This document shows, piece after piece, positions 26,033 through 33,871 of a DNA stretch of 64,000 bases. This DNA comes from Ruegeria sp. THAF33. GTDB taxonomy: Bacteria > Pseudomonadota > Alphaproteobacteria > Rhodobacterales > Rhodobacteraceae. Below the pieces are notes generated by a model. The model had not been told where the DNA came from and did not search any database. It was given only the letters and a program-made list of their open reading frames with translations. Made by a program: the position numbers and the translations under genes. Every line of letters begins with the position of its first letter. Positions within the stretch are counted from its first letter, which is position 1. Location: NCBI RefSeq assembly GCF_009363615.1, contig NZ_CP045385.1, positions 747,102 to 811,101 on the forward strand, given 5' to 3'.

Positions 26033-27541
26033 CTATTTACCCAACTGCATGATCTTGTGCTGACCGGTGGCAAAGCCGATATGTTTCTGTTCCATATAGA
26101 ATTCAAAGCTCCAGTCGCCGCCATCCCGGCCGATGCCGGACGCTTTGACCCCACCGAACGGCGTGGGCAGGTGACGCACGTTCTCGGAATTCACCCAGAT
26201 CATTCCAGCCTCCAGCTTGTCTGTAAACCGAAGCGCGCGGGTCAGATCATTGGTCCAGACATAGCCGGTCAGGCCATACGGCGTGTCGTTGGCGGTCTCC
26301 AGCGCCTCATCCTCGGTCGAGAACGGGATCGAGGTCAGGACAGGGCCAAATATCTCCTCACGCGCGATGCGCATCTGGTTGGTGGCATTGGTGAACAGGG
26401 TCGGCCGGACGAAATAGCCCGCATCCCCCACCGTGACGCCGCCAGCGGCGACAGTTGCGCCATCTTCCTTGGCGATGTCGAAATAGCTCGTAACCTTGGT
26501 GTAGTGTTCTTCGGTCACCAACGGCCCGATCTCGGTATCGGGGTCCAAGGGGTGGCCCACCTTGATGTTGTTGACGCGCTCAATCAATCTGGCTTCGAAG
26601 TCTTCCTTGATCGTGTCCTGCACCAAAAGCCGCGAAGACGAGGTGCAGCGCTCGCCATTGATCGAATAGATCATGAAGATCACGGCATCCAAAGCGCGGT
26701 CCAGATCCGCATCATCAAACACGACAACCGGGTTTTTTCCACCCAGTTCCAGATGGTTGCGCTTATGGGTATCTGCGCCTTGCTTGACGATCAGACTGCC
26801 GGTACGGCTTTCGCCCACAAAGGCAATGGCCTTGATCAGCGCATGCTCGCACAAGGCCTTGCCAGCGTCGGGGCCAAACCCGTTGACCGTGTTCAGCACA
26901 CCTTTGGGCAGCCCTGCCTGTTCGGCGATTTCCACCAGAAGACGGGCCGTCAGAGGGGAATCCTCGGCGGGTTTGTGAACCACCGTGCAACCCGCAGCCA
27001 ACGCAGGCGCGATCTTCCAGGTCGACAGCATGAACGGCGTGTTCCACGGGGTAATCACGCCAACCGGGCCAATCGGCACACGGGTCGTCACATTCATCAG
27101 CGTCGGAGACTTCAGGTGCTGCCCATCCCGCGCCTGAATCACCTGATCCGCGAAATACCGGAAGTTCTCTGCCCCGCGCAAAGCTGCCTTTGACATGAAA
27201 CGCAGGGTCTGCCCCGTGTCCCAGCACTCGCACAGTGCTATTTCCTCGGCGCGCGCTTCAATGGCATCAGCCACATTCAACAAGATGCGACGGCGTTGGG
27301 TGGCGGGCATGTCTCGCCACTCTGCAAAGGCTGCGTGGGCGGCCTTGGCTGCCGCGTCGATGTCATCTGCCGTGCCATGGGCAACATCACAGATCACGGA
27401 TTTATCGACGGGCGAGACCGACTGAAACACTCCGGCAGATCCGTCTCGGTCTTCACCCGCGATACGGTTGCGGATGCCCGTTTCCCGGAACCGATCCAGA
27501 AAGCCGTTCAGCTTTTCGATGTTTGTGTCCAGTGCGCTCAT
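26033..27541 (-). CDS. hpaE: 5-carboxymethyl-2-hydroxymuconate semialdehyde dehydrogenase (HpaE)
   Basis: Aldehyde dehydrogenase of 502 residues. The catalytic Cys is in NGERCTSSSRLL, the general base in NHLELGGKNPVV, and the cofactor region is TPWNTPFMLSTWKIAPALAA. It oxidises the HpaD product to the dicarboxylate. The assignment over other dehydrogenases rests on its place between hpaF (three bases upstream) and hpaD. Confidence 0.92.
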   Translation of the reverse strand: MSALDTNIEKLNGFLDRFRETGIRNRIAGEDRDGSAGVFQSVSPVDKSVICDVAHGTADDIDAAAKAAHAAFAEWRDMPATQRRRILLNVADAIEARAEEIALCECWDTGQTLRFMSKAALRGAENFRYFADQVIQARDGQHLKSPTLMNVTTRVPIGPVGVITPWNTPFMLSTWKIAPALAAGCTVVHKPAEDSPLTARLLVEIAEQAGLPKGVLNTVNGFGPDAGKALCEHALIKAIAFVGESRTGSLIVKQGADTHKRNHLELGGKNPVVVFDDADLDRALDAVIFMIYSINGERCTSSSRLLVQDTIKEDFEARLIERVNNIKVGHPLDPDTEIGPLVTEEHYTKVTSYFDIAKEDGATVAAGGVTVGDAGYFVRPTLFTNATNQMRIAREEIFGPVLTSIPFSTEDEALETANDTPYGLTGYVWTNDLTRALRFTDKLEAGMIWVNSENVRHLPTPFGGVKASGIGRDGGDWSFEFYMEQKHIGFATGQHKIMQLGK

Positions 27542-27544
27542 GCG

Positions 27545-27943
27545 TCAGGTCTCCTGCGTGGTCGCCGACAGGTGGTCGCGGATCGTACCGGCCTTGGGCG
27601 ACAGCTTGGGGTCGATGTCACGCATCTCAAGCGAGAGCGCGATGGAATGCCGTGAAAAAACCGGCGCCAGATATGTTTTGACCGCCTCGAATATGCGCTG
27701 TGTCGCATCCTCTTTGACATCCGCGGATCGGCCCGCCCGCAGGCGGATCGAGATATCAATGAATCCATGCGCCGGGTTGCCGTCCGCTATGGCGTAATGA
27801 TCGACACGCGTCGCGCGCACACGAATGCCGGGCATGGGAAAGGTCTCGATCACGGCCGCCGTTGACCGAATGCACTCGCACAGGCCATCCATGTCGATCC
27901 TGTCTTCAAGATTGCCGGAATATTCGACGTGGAAGTGAGGCAT
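27545..27943 (-). CDS. hpaF: 5-carboxymethyl-2-hydroxymuconate delta-isomerase (HpaF)
   Basis: Small isomerase of 132 residues in the tautomerase (CHMI) family. The catalytic N-terminal proline is exposed after Met removal (MPHFHVEYSGNLED), which also fixes the start at 27943; it has CTCC/GGAG spacing upstream. It moves the double bond of 5-carboxymethyl-2-hydroxymuconate before decarboxylation. It is the first gene of the hpaFED-decarboxylase-GHI operon, divergent from hpaR. Confidence 0.92.
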   Translation of the reverse strand: MPHFHVEYSGNLEDRIDMDGLCECIRSTAAVIETFPMPGIRVRATRVDHYAIADGNPAHGFIDISIRLRAGRSADVKEDATQRIFEAVKTYLAPVFSRHSIALSLEMRDIDPKLSPKAGTIRDHLSATTQET

Positions 27944-27960
27944 GGTCTCTCCTTTATTAG

Positions 27961-27972
27961 TTAACATGTTTA
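27961..27972. promoter_or_regulatory. Likely HpaR operator
   Basis: TTAACATGTTTA is a near-perfect inverted repeat centred on AACATGTT. It lies 18 bases before hpaF and 77 before hpaR, in the AT-rich divergent promoter. MarR-type HpaR proteins repress hpa genes and respond to hydroxyphenylacetates; binding here is inferred. Confidence 0.55.
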
Positions 27973-28048
27973 GTTTTTAATGCACCCCCTGTCAAGAGAT
28001 TGCTTTGTTAATCTTTGCAATTCACGGAACGGCGTTCTAGAAGGCCGC

Positions 28049-28489
28049 ATGAACACTCAAAGCCATTCCAAAAGCACCGCCCGGTCCCTTCCGATCGCGT
28101 TGCTGCGTGCCCGCGAAACCGTCATGGCTCCGATCCGGGATATGCTGCAAGGCATCCAACTGACCGAGCAGAAATGGCGCATCCTGCGCGTTCTGGACGA
28201 GTTGGGCGAAGTGGAGCAAAGCACCATCGCGCACGAGGCGTGCCTGCTGCTGCCCAGCGTGACCCGCATTTTGCGCACGATGGAGGCCGACGGCCAGATC
28301 ACCCGCCGTCAGGACAGCGACGACAAACGCCGCACCATGGTCAAGATCACCGAAGCAGGCCGCACCATCCTAAGGGAAAACCTGGCCACTTCACTTGCGA
28401 TCTCCAGCAATATCGAAACGCAGATGGGCAAGGAGAAGCTGGATCAGCTGCTGGACCTGCTCGAGGAGCTGCAAGCCATCAAAGTCTGA
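28049..28489 (+). CDS. hpaR: MarR-family regulator HpaR
   Basis: Repressor of 146 residues with a winged helix (STIAHEACLLLPSVTRILRT and the wing RRQDSDDKRRTMVKITEAGR). HpaR releases its operator when homoprotocatechuate or 4-hydroxyphenylacetate binds. The start MNTQSHSK follows AGAAGG. It is divergent from the hpa operon, as in E. coli, which supports the name. Confidence 0.9.
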   Translation: MNTQSHSKSTARSLPIALLRARETVMAPIRDMLQGIQLTEQKWRILRVLDELGEVEQSTIAHEACLLLPSVTRILRTMEADGQITRRQDSDDKRRTMVKITEAGRTILRENLATSLAISSNIETQMGKEKLDQLLDLLEELQAIKV

Positions 28490-28512
28490 CCCCGCCAGGT
28501 TCCGACGGGGTC
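28488..28512. terminator. Stem-loop at the hpaR 3' end
   Basis: GACCCCG and CGGGGTC (7 bp) form a stem directly at the hpaR stop codon, between the convergent hpaR and aminotransferase genes. The lack of a T-run makes this a moderate call. Confidence 0.4.
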
Positions 28513-28533
28513 GGTTGACCGCCTACTGACCGC

Positions 28534-29886
28534 CTACAAAGTGGCAAGACCGGTATCCAGCGCCGACAGAATTTTGGCCACATCTTCCGAAGTGACGATC
28601 AGCGGCGGCGACAGAATGATGTTGTTGCCAGATACACGCACCATCACGCCATCTTCATATGCGGCTTTCTGAACCTGAAGCGGCAGGTGTTTTGCGACAG
28701 GTGCCTTGGTCGCCCGGTCCGAAACCAGTTCCAATGCACACATCAGCCCCTCGCCGCCCCGCACGTCCCCGATCGCGTCATGCTTGTCGGCCAGCTTTTG
28801 CAAGCCGGCAAACAACTCGTCCCCGCGCGCAGCAGCATTTTCCCAGATCCTCAGCCGGTTGATCTCGGACAGGGCGGCCAAGGCCGCGGCCGCCCCGACC
28901 GGATGGCCAGAATAGGTGTACCCCTGATCCACGGACGCCAGGCCCGTGGTGTCACTTTCAAACACCTCTGCGACCGCACCGGAAATCATGGCCGCGCCAA
29001 AAGGGAAATACCCGTTGGTGATCGCCTTGGCCGTCGTCATGATGTCGGGCTGAACACCCCAGTGCCGCGCACCGCTCTCGCTGCCGGTACGACCAAAGGC
29101 GGTGATGATCTCGTCCGAGATCAGCAGGATGCCGTGTTTCGAACAGACCTCGCGCACCATGGGCATGAAGCTCTTGTGCGGCGGGATCACCCCCCCGGCC
29201 CCCAGCACCGGCTCCATGATGAAGGCCGCCACAGTGTTTGCACCCTGAAAAGCGATCTCGGCCTCAAGCGCCTTGACGCAAAGCTGCGCCAGACGCTCGG
29301 GGTCGGTTTCGTCAAACGGGTTGCGATAGGTCCACGGCGCAGGCACGTGAAAACAGCCGGGCATCATCGGCTCATACACCGCGCGGAATTTCTGGTTGCC
29401 GTTGACCGAGGCGGCAGCAAAATGGGTGCCGTGATAACCCTGCTTCAGGCTGATGAACTTGGTGCGCCCTGCTTCACCCCGGACCTTGTGATATTGACGC
29501 GCAAGCTTCAGCGCAATTTCGACCGAATCCGACCCGCCCGACGTAAAGAATGAACGGGTCAGCCCGTCGGCCTCGAAGAACTGGGCCAGCTCATAGGACA
29601 GCTCGATCGCCTTGTCGTTGCTGGTGCCGCGAAAGGTCGAGTAATAGGGCAACGCGTTCAGCTGATCCGCTATGGCCTGTTTCACCGGTTCACAGGAATA
29701 GCCCAGATTGACGTTCCACAACCCCCCCACGGCGTCCAGCGCCGTGTGGCCATCGACATCAGTGATGTTGACCCCTTCACCACCGCTGAGAATGGTCGGT
29801 GGGTTCTTCCGGCTGTCGGCTGGGTGCGCCATCGGGTGCCAGAAGTACCGGGCGTTGTTTTCCTTCAGAAAGTTGGAGTCTTTCAT
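28534..29886 (-). CDS. Class III omega-aminotransferase
   Basis: PLP aminotransferase of 450 residues. The start is MKDSNFLKENNARYFWHPM. The PLP-binding region is FTSGGSDSVEIALKLARQYH, the Asp is in LLISDEIITAFGRTG and the Schiff-base lysine is in TTAKAITNGYFPFGA. The family moves amino groups from terminal amines or beta-alanine-like substrates to pyruvate. It lies 34 bases downstream of the IclR gene on the same strand. Two settings are possible: part of the IclR/tct island, or an amine transaminase that takes the product of the hpa-linked decarboxylase. Confidence 0.88.
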   Translation of the reverse strand: MKDSNFLKENNARYFWHPMAHPADSRKNPPTILSGGEGVNITDVDGHTALDAVGGLWNVNLGYSCEPVKQAIADQLNALPYYSTFRGTSNDKAIELSYELAQFFEADGLTRSFFTSGGSDSVEIALKLARQYHKVRGEAGRTKFISLKQGYHGTHFAAASVNGNQKFRAVYEPMMPGCFHVPAPWTYRNPFDETDPERLAQLCVKALEAEIAFQGANTVAAFIMEPVLGAGGVIPPHKSFMPMVREVCSKHGILLISDEIITAFGRTGSESGARHWGVQPDIMTTAKAITNGYFPFGAAMISGAVAEVFESDTTGLASVDQGYTYSGHPVGAAAALAALSEINRLRIWENAAARGDELFAGLQKLADKHDAIGDVRGGEGLMCALELVSDRATKAPVAKHLPLQVQKAAYEDGVMVRVSGNNIILSPPLIVTSEDVAKILSALDTGLATL

Positions 29887-29920
29887 GTCGCGGGTCTCCG
29901 AGTGTTGAATCCGCCCTGGG

Positions 29921-30700
29921 TCACGGGTGGAATCCGGTTGGAAAGGAGTCGGGCAACTGGCCGCCAAAACCAGCAGTCAGATCAGCCGAAAGTGAATGCA
30001 GCGTGGACAGTATTGCCGGAAGGCGGTCGCTGGTTGCCCGGGTTTCCGGGACAGCTATCGCGATGGTACCCAATGCGACCTGATCGATGCCGAAGATCGG
30101 CGCGGCATATCCAAAAACACCTTCTTCGTAACTGCCTCGGCTGTCGGCCCAGCCTGAAACTCTGATCTTTGCGACCCGTTCCTTGATAAGCTTCGGATCA
30201 GTAAGCGTGGCTTGCGTAAACCGTGCCTGCACGTGCTGATCCAACTGCTCCAAGAGGTGAGCCGGCCCGAAACTGAGCATGCAAAGACCTGATGCCGTCG
30301 CATTGAGCGGAAGCATCTCGCTGGGATCCAGACTGACGCGGACACTGTGCTGCGTTGTTTCCACCACAAGCGCCGTCTGCAACCCCGTTTTCTCAAGCAA
30401 AGACAGATGCAGGGATTCACCGACCACCTGCATAGCGGCCTGCATCTTTTGGCGCGCGCCCTCGATGCCGGGCCTGGCTATCTCTCGCAGCGCGGCCAAA
30501 CGCAAAGCCGCCGGCCCGATCGCATAGGATTTCGTCATCGGATTCTGCTCGATCAACCCGAACTCCTCGAGCGCGCGCAGGTGCCGCAACGCCGTTGCTT
30601 TGTTTAGCCCGGACAACCGCGCCAGGTGACTCAGCCCGATCTCAGGGCGGGCATTGGAAAAGTAGTCCAGCATTTTTAGGGCGTTAAGGGCTGTACCCAT
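29921..30700 (-). CDS. IclR-family transcriptional regulator
   Basis: Regulator of 259 residues. The N-terminal winged helix (LSHLARLSGLNKATALRHLR) is followed by the IclR effector domain (about 75-245; GYAAPIFGIDQVALGTIAIA). It is divergent from tctC and 108 bases away, with two inverted repeats between. It probably controls tctCBA and the genes after it, and itself plus the downstream aminotransferase. Confidence 0.9.
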   Translation of the reverse strand: MGTALNALKMLDYFSNARPEIGLSHLARLSGLNKATALRHLRALEEFGLIEQNPMTKSYAIGPAALRLAALREIARPGIEGARQKMQAAMQVVGESLHLSLLEKTGLQTALVVETTQHSVRVSLDPSEMLPLNATASGLCMLSFGPAHLLEQLDQHVQARFTQATLTDPKLIKERVAKIRVSGWADSRGSYEEGVFGYAAPIFGIDQVALGTIAIAVPETRATSDRLPAILSTLHSLSADLTAGFGGQLPDSFPTGFHP

Positions 30701-30744
30701 GTGCGTGTGGTCCTCTTGCTCAGGTAATACTTGACAGAACTAAC

Positions 30745-30771
30745 TTAACAAAGCAACATTATTATTGTTAA
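30745..30771. promoter_or_regulatory. Inverted repeat TTAACAA-N13-TTGTTAA in the iclR/tctC region
   Basis: Seven-base perfect arms separated by 13 bases. It lies just after a TTGACA (30731-30736) that could be the -35 box of the tctC promoter. It is a candidate second binding site for the IclR regulator. Confidence 0.45.
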
Positions 30772-30774
30772 CGC

Positions 30775-30791
30775 GGTTCAAATATTGAACC
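30775..30791. promoter_or_regulatory. Palindrome GGTTCAA-ATA-TTGAACC before tctC
   Basis: A perfect 17-bp inverted repeat with a 3-bp centre, ending 17 bases before the tctC ATG. It is the best candidate operator for the divergent IclR protein. Overlap with the transcription start would fit repression. Confidence 0.6.
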
Positions 30792-30808
30792 ACTAACGGG
30801 AGGTGTCA

Positions 30809-31738
30809 ATGAAGAAATTTCTAACAGCCGCCGCTTTTGCGGCTTCGGCCACTGCCGCACTGGCAGAGTACCCTGAAAAGCCGGTAAGTTTTGTCGTCCC
30901 CTGGCCTCCGGGTGATCTGGAAGATGTCCTTACCCGGATGATCGCCGACGAATTCCAGGCTATGTACGGTGTGCCTGCCGCTGTCGTGAACAAACCCGGC
31001 GGCGGAGGCGGCCCATTCCCCGGCGCGGTCGAGGTGGCAACCGCTCCGGCGGATGGCTACACCATCGGCTCATTCGTCATCGGCGTACCTGTCATCGGTC
31101 CCGAAATCGGAATTCCCGAACTCAACCCGAATCCTTTTGATCCAATTGGCATCTTCCTGACCTATCCCTTCGTCATCGCGGCCAGCAAAGACGCGCCGTT
31201 TTCAAATTGGGAAGAACTGGCCGACTACGGCAAGGAAAATGACGTGGCGCTTGGCCATTTCGGCTCGGTTCTGCCCCCCACTCAGGTCACATTTGCAGCT
31301 GCGGTCAGCAGCGGGTTCGACTTTGCCAGCGAAGCGGCTTTCGACGCCCTGGATTGCAACACGCTGGCTTCAGGCGACGTGGATGTCATCAATACGACGC
31401 TACAGCTTATCCTTCCCTGCCTTGATCAAGTGAACGTCCTTGCCAGCATCGGCGGCGAGCGGATTTCATTGGTTCCGGATACGCCGACGATCGTGGAGCT
31501 CAATCCGGATCTGCCATTGGCCCTTTGGAACGGGCTGTTTGTGCACAAGGACACGCCTGCCGACGCGCGTGAAAAGATCTCGGCTGCCGCGCAGAAAGCG
31601 TTGTCCTCGGACAAGGCCAAGAAGCTGGCTGAGGAAACGGGTGCCCTGATCTACTGGCAGGACCCGGATGCTTCGAATGCTCAGATCGAGCAGGACAAAG
31701 CCTCTTTCGCCAAGATCGAAGAGATTCTGGGCGAATAA
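30809..31738 (+). CDS. tctC: Tripartite tricarboxylate transporter binding protein (TctC family)
   Basis: Periplasmic solute receptor of 309 residues with signal peptide MKKFLTAAAFAASATAALA. The TctC fold is shown by PEKPVSFVVPWPPGD near the N-terminus and VNKPGGGGGPFPGAVEVATA. I start at the ATG at 30809, with GGGAGG before it; a GTG two codons earlier lies inside that ribosome site. Substrates of this family include di- and tricarboxylates and many other organic acids; the downstream genes suggest an amino- or hydroxy-substituted compound. Confidence 0.92.
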   Translation: MKKFLTAAAFAASATAALAEYPEKPVSFVVPWPPGDLEDVLTRMIADEFQAMYGVPAAVVNKPGGGGGPFPGAVEVATAPADGYTIGSFVIGVPVIGPEIGIPELNPNPFDPIGIFLTYPFVIAASKDAPFSNWEELADYGKENDVALGHFGSVLPPTQVTFAAAVSSGFDFASEAAFDALDCNTLASGDVDVINTTLQLILPCLDQVNVLASIGGERISLVPDTPTIVELNPDLPLALWNGLFVHKDTPADAREKISAAAQKALSSDKAKKLAEETGALIYWQDPDASNAQIEQDKASFAKIEEILGE

Positions 31739-31743
31739 TCCGA

Positions 31744-31792
31744 AACAGGCCCGGCCAGATCGAACAACGCCGGGTCTGTTTGATTCAAACAG
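31744..31792 (+). promoter_or_regulatory. Two mutually exclusive hairpins between tctC and tctB
   Basis: The first stem pairs AACAGGCCCGGC (31744-31755) with GCCGGGTCTGTT (31769-31780), 11 of 12 positions. The second pairs CTGTTTG (31776-31782) with CAAACAG (31786-31792) and reaches the tctB ribosome site AGGAGG (31791-31796). They share 31776-31780, so only one can form. This could set the ratio of binding protein to permease. Confidence 0.55.
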
Positions 31793-31801
31793 GAGGCCAA
31801 A

Positions 31802-32338
31802 ATGATAGCAAAGACGCTGCAAGACATGTTCCGACGGTATCGACGTCCTGGCGATATTGTCTTTGCTTTCCTTTTCTTCGGCTTCTCCCTGTTCCTTCTC
31901 AGCCAGATCGGCGCTGAGACTCAGGCCGTCAAACGAACCAAGTGGTTTGCGCAACCCGCCCTGTGGCCCAAGATCGCGATCTGGGGCATGGTTTTGTTCA
32001 GCGGCCTCCACTTGCTGGGCTCCTTCCTGTCCCCACGCATTCCCGGACGGTTGCGAGAGGTGACGTTCTGGTTGATGTCCCTCGAATACGTTGCCTACTT
32101 CCTGATCTATGTCGTGGCGGTTCCGTGGCTTGGATACCTGCCATCGACCATGCTTTTTGCAGCCCTGCTGACGATACGATTGGGGTTTCGATTGCCCGGG
32201 GCTTTTTGCGTTGCACTTGGCTTCGGCGCGGTCGTTGCAGTCGTTTTCCGCGCGTTGCTTCAGGTGAACATTCCTGCCGGTCGGATATACGAATACCTGC
32301 CCGACGGGCTGCGCGCCTTTGCGCTGACCTACCTGTGA
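31802..32338 (+). CDS. tctB: Tripartite tricarboxylate transporter small permease (TctB family)
   Basis: Membrane protein of 178 residues with four predicted helices (for example DIVFAFLFFGFSLFLLSQIG and LPSTMLFAALLTIRLGF). The N-terminal start has AGGAGG nine bases upstream. It is the small subunit that pairs with TctA. Confidence 0.88.
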   Translation: MIAKTLQDMFRRYRRPGDIVFAFLFFGFSLFLLSQIGAETQAVKRTKWFAQPALWPKIAIWGMVLFSGLHLLGSFLSPRIPGRLREVTFWLMSLEYVAYFLIYVVAVPWLGYLPSTMLFAALLTIRLGFRLPGAFCVALGFGAVVAVVFRALLQVNIPAGRIYEYLPDGLRAFALTYL

Positions 32339-32345
32339 GGCCAAG

Positions 32346-33866
32346 ATGGACAATCTGATTTCCGGCTTTGCAATTCTGGCGCAGTGGCAGGTCGTCGTGG
32401 CACTGGTCATCGGATCGGTGGGCGGGGTCATCATCGGCGCGTTGCCCGGCGTCGGCGCTGCTGTCGCAATTGCCATCCTGCTGCCCGCCACCTTCGCGTT
32501 CGAGCCCATCGTCGGCCTGACCCTTCTGTTGGGCATCTACGGGTCGTCCATGTATGGCGGCGCAATCCCCGCCATCCTGATCAACACGCCCGGTACCGCC
32601 GTCAATGCACTGACCACCTATGACGGCTATCCCATGACCAAGCGCGGCGAGGGCCACCGGGCCCTATCGCTGGCCTATTCGGCGTCGTTTTTCGGCGGCA
32701 TCTTCTCGATCCTCTGTCTGATCATCCTGTCACCCGTATTGGCCTGGGTTGCCCCGCATTTCGGCAGCCGCGAGATTTTTCTGGCCGCACTCATGGGCAT
32801 CCTTCTGGTGATCCTGGCCCATCGCGGGCAAACCTTCTCGGCCGCGATGCTGGCATTCTTCGGCATCTTCCTCAGCACCGTCGGTCTAGAACCCGTCAAA
32901 TACACCAAACGTTTCACCTTTGACCAAACCTGGCTTTCGTCAGGTGTCGATCTGATCGTGGTGGTTCTTGGGCTGTTCGCCATCAGTCAGGCGCTGCTGT
33001 TGCTGGTCGACAAAGAACACGCGCCGGGCGAAGCCCATGTGCGCGGCAGCATCTTCGCGGGCCTCAAAGAGCTGCTGGGCCTGAAACGCATCGCGACGGT
33101 TTCGTCCTCGCTGGGCGTGCTCATGGGCATGATACCGGGCACTGGCGAATTCACATCACAGTTCCTGTCATACACATACGCACAGAAAACCTCTGAGGAC
33201 CCAGACAAATTCGGCGATGGGTCACCCGAAGGCCTGGTGGCGTCCGAGGCGGCCAACAATGCCGTTCCCGGGGCTGCGATGATTCCACTGCTGGCGCTGG
33301 GTATTCCGGGCGAGGCGCTGACCGCGATGATGCTGTCCGTCTTCTATGTTCACAATGTGATCCCCGGACCGCAGCTTTTCGCCGACCAGATGGATTTTGT
33401 CATGGCGCTGTACATGTCGCTGATCCTGCTCAACGTGATTGTTCTGGTCTTTCTTTTGTTCTCGACCAACCTGCTGCTGAAGATCATTCAGATCCCGACG
33501 CGCTTTCTGGGAATCATGATCCTGACGCTTTCCTTTGTAGGGGTATTCAGCCTGCGCAACTCAGTCACGGACTGTGCCATTGCCGCCGGGTTCGGCGTGT
33601 TCGGGCTGATCCTGAAGCGCCTGAACCTGCCCATTGTTCCGATCATTCTGGGCATGGTTCTGGGCGGGATCATGGAGGTCAAACTGCGCAGCGCCATGGC
33701 GCGGGTGAAGTCGCCACTTGATTTCATCGACCGGCCGATTGCCGCAATACTTTTCATCATGATCCTCGGGATCCTTCTGCTGCACGTTCGCTCGCTGATC
33801 AAGGAACACAAGGAACGTATCAGACCGCAGCCGGTTCTCGACGAAGACTCAACTCAGCAAGGATAA
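32346..33866 (+). CDS. tctA: Tripartite tricarboxylate transporter large permease (TctA family)
   Basis: Inner-membrane permease of 506 residues with about 12 helices. The family signatures GALPGVGAAVAIAILLPATF (about 35-55) and YGGAIPAILINTPGTA are present, together with AMIPLLALGIPGEALTAMM. It lies seven bases after tctB and five bases before the aldehyde dehydrogenase, so the transporter and enzymes are one transcription unit. Confidence 0.94.
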   Translation: MDNLISGFAILAQWQVVVALVIGSVGGVIIGALPGVGAAVAIAILLPATFAFEPIVGLTLLLGIYGSSMYGGAIPAILINTPGTAVNALTTYDGYPMTKRGEGHRALSLAYSASFFGGIFSILCLIILSPVLAWVAPHFGSREIFLAALMGILLVILAHRGQTFSAAMLAFFGIFLSTVGLEPVKYTKRFTFDQTWLSSGVDLIVVVLGLFAISQALLLLVDKEHAPGEAHVRGSIFAGLKELLGLKRIATVSSSLGVLMGMIPGTGEFTSQFLSYTYAQKTSEDPDKFGDGSPEGLVASEAANNAVPGAAMIPLLALGIPGEALTAMMLSVFYVHNVIPGPQLFADQMDFVMALYMSLILLNVIVLVFLLFSTNLLLKIIQIPTRFLGIMILTLSFVGVFSLRNSVTDCAIAAGFGVFGLILKRLNLPIVPIILGMVLGGIMEVKLRSAMARVKSPLDFIDRPIAAILFIMILGILLLHVRSLIKEHKERIRPQPVLDEDSTQQG

Positions 33867-33871
33867 CCCTC

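Noticed and set aside
25532..27193. A 553-codon plus-strand frame over hpaE and hpaD
   Set aside because: It is antisense to two genes with full catalytic motifs and starts within one of them.
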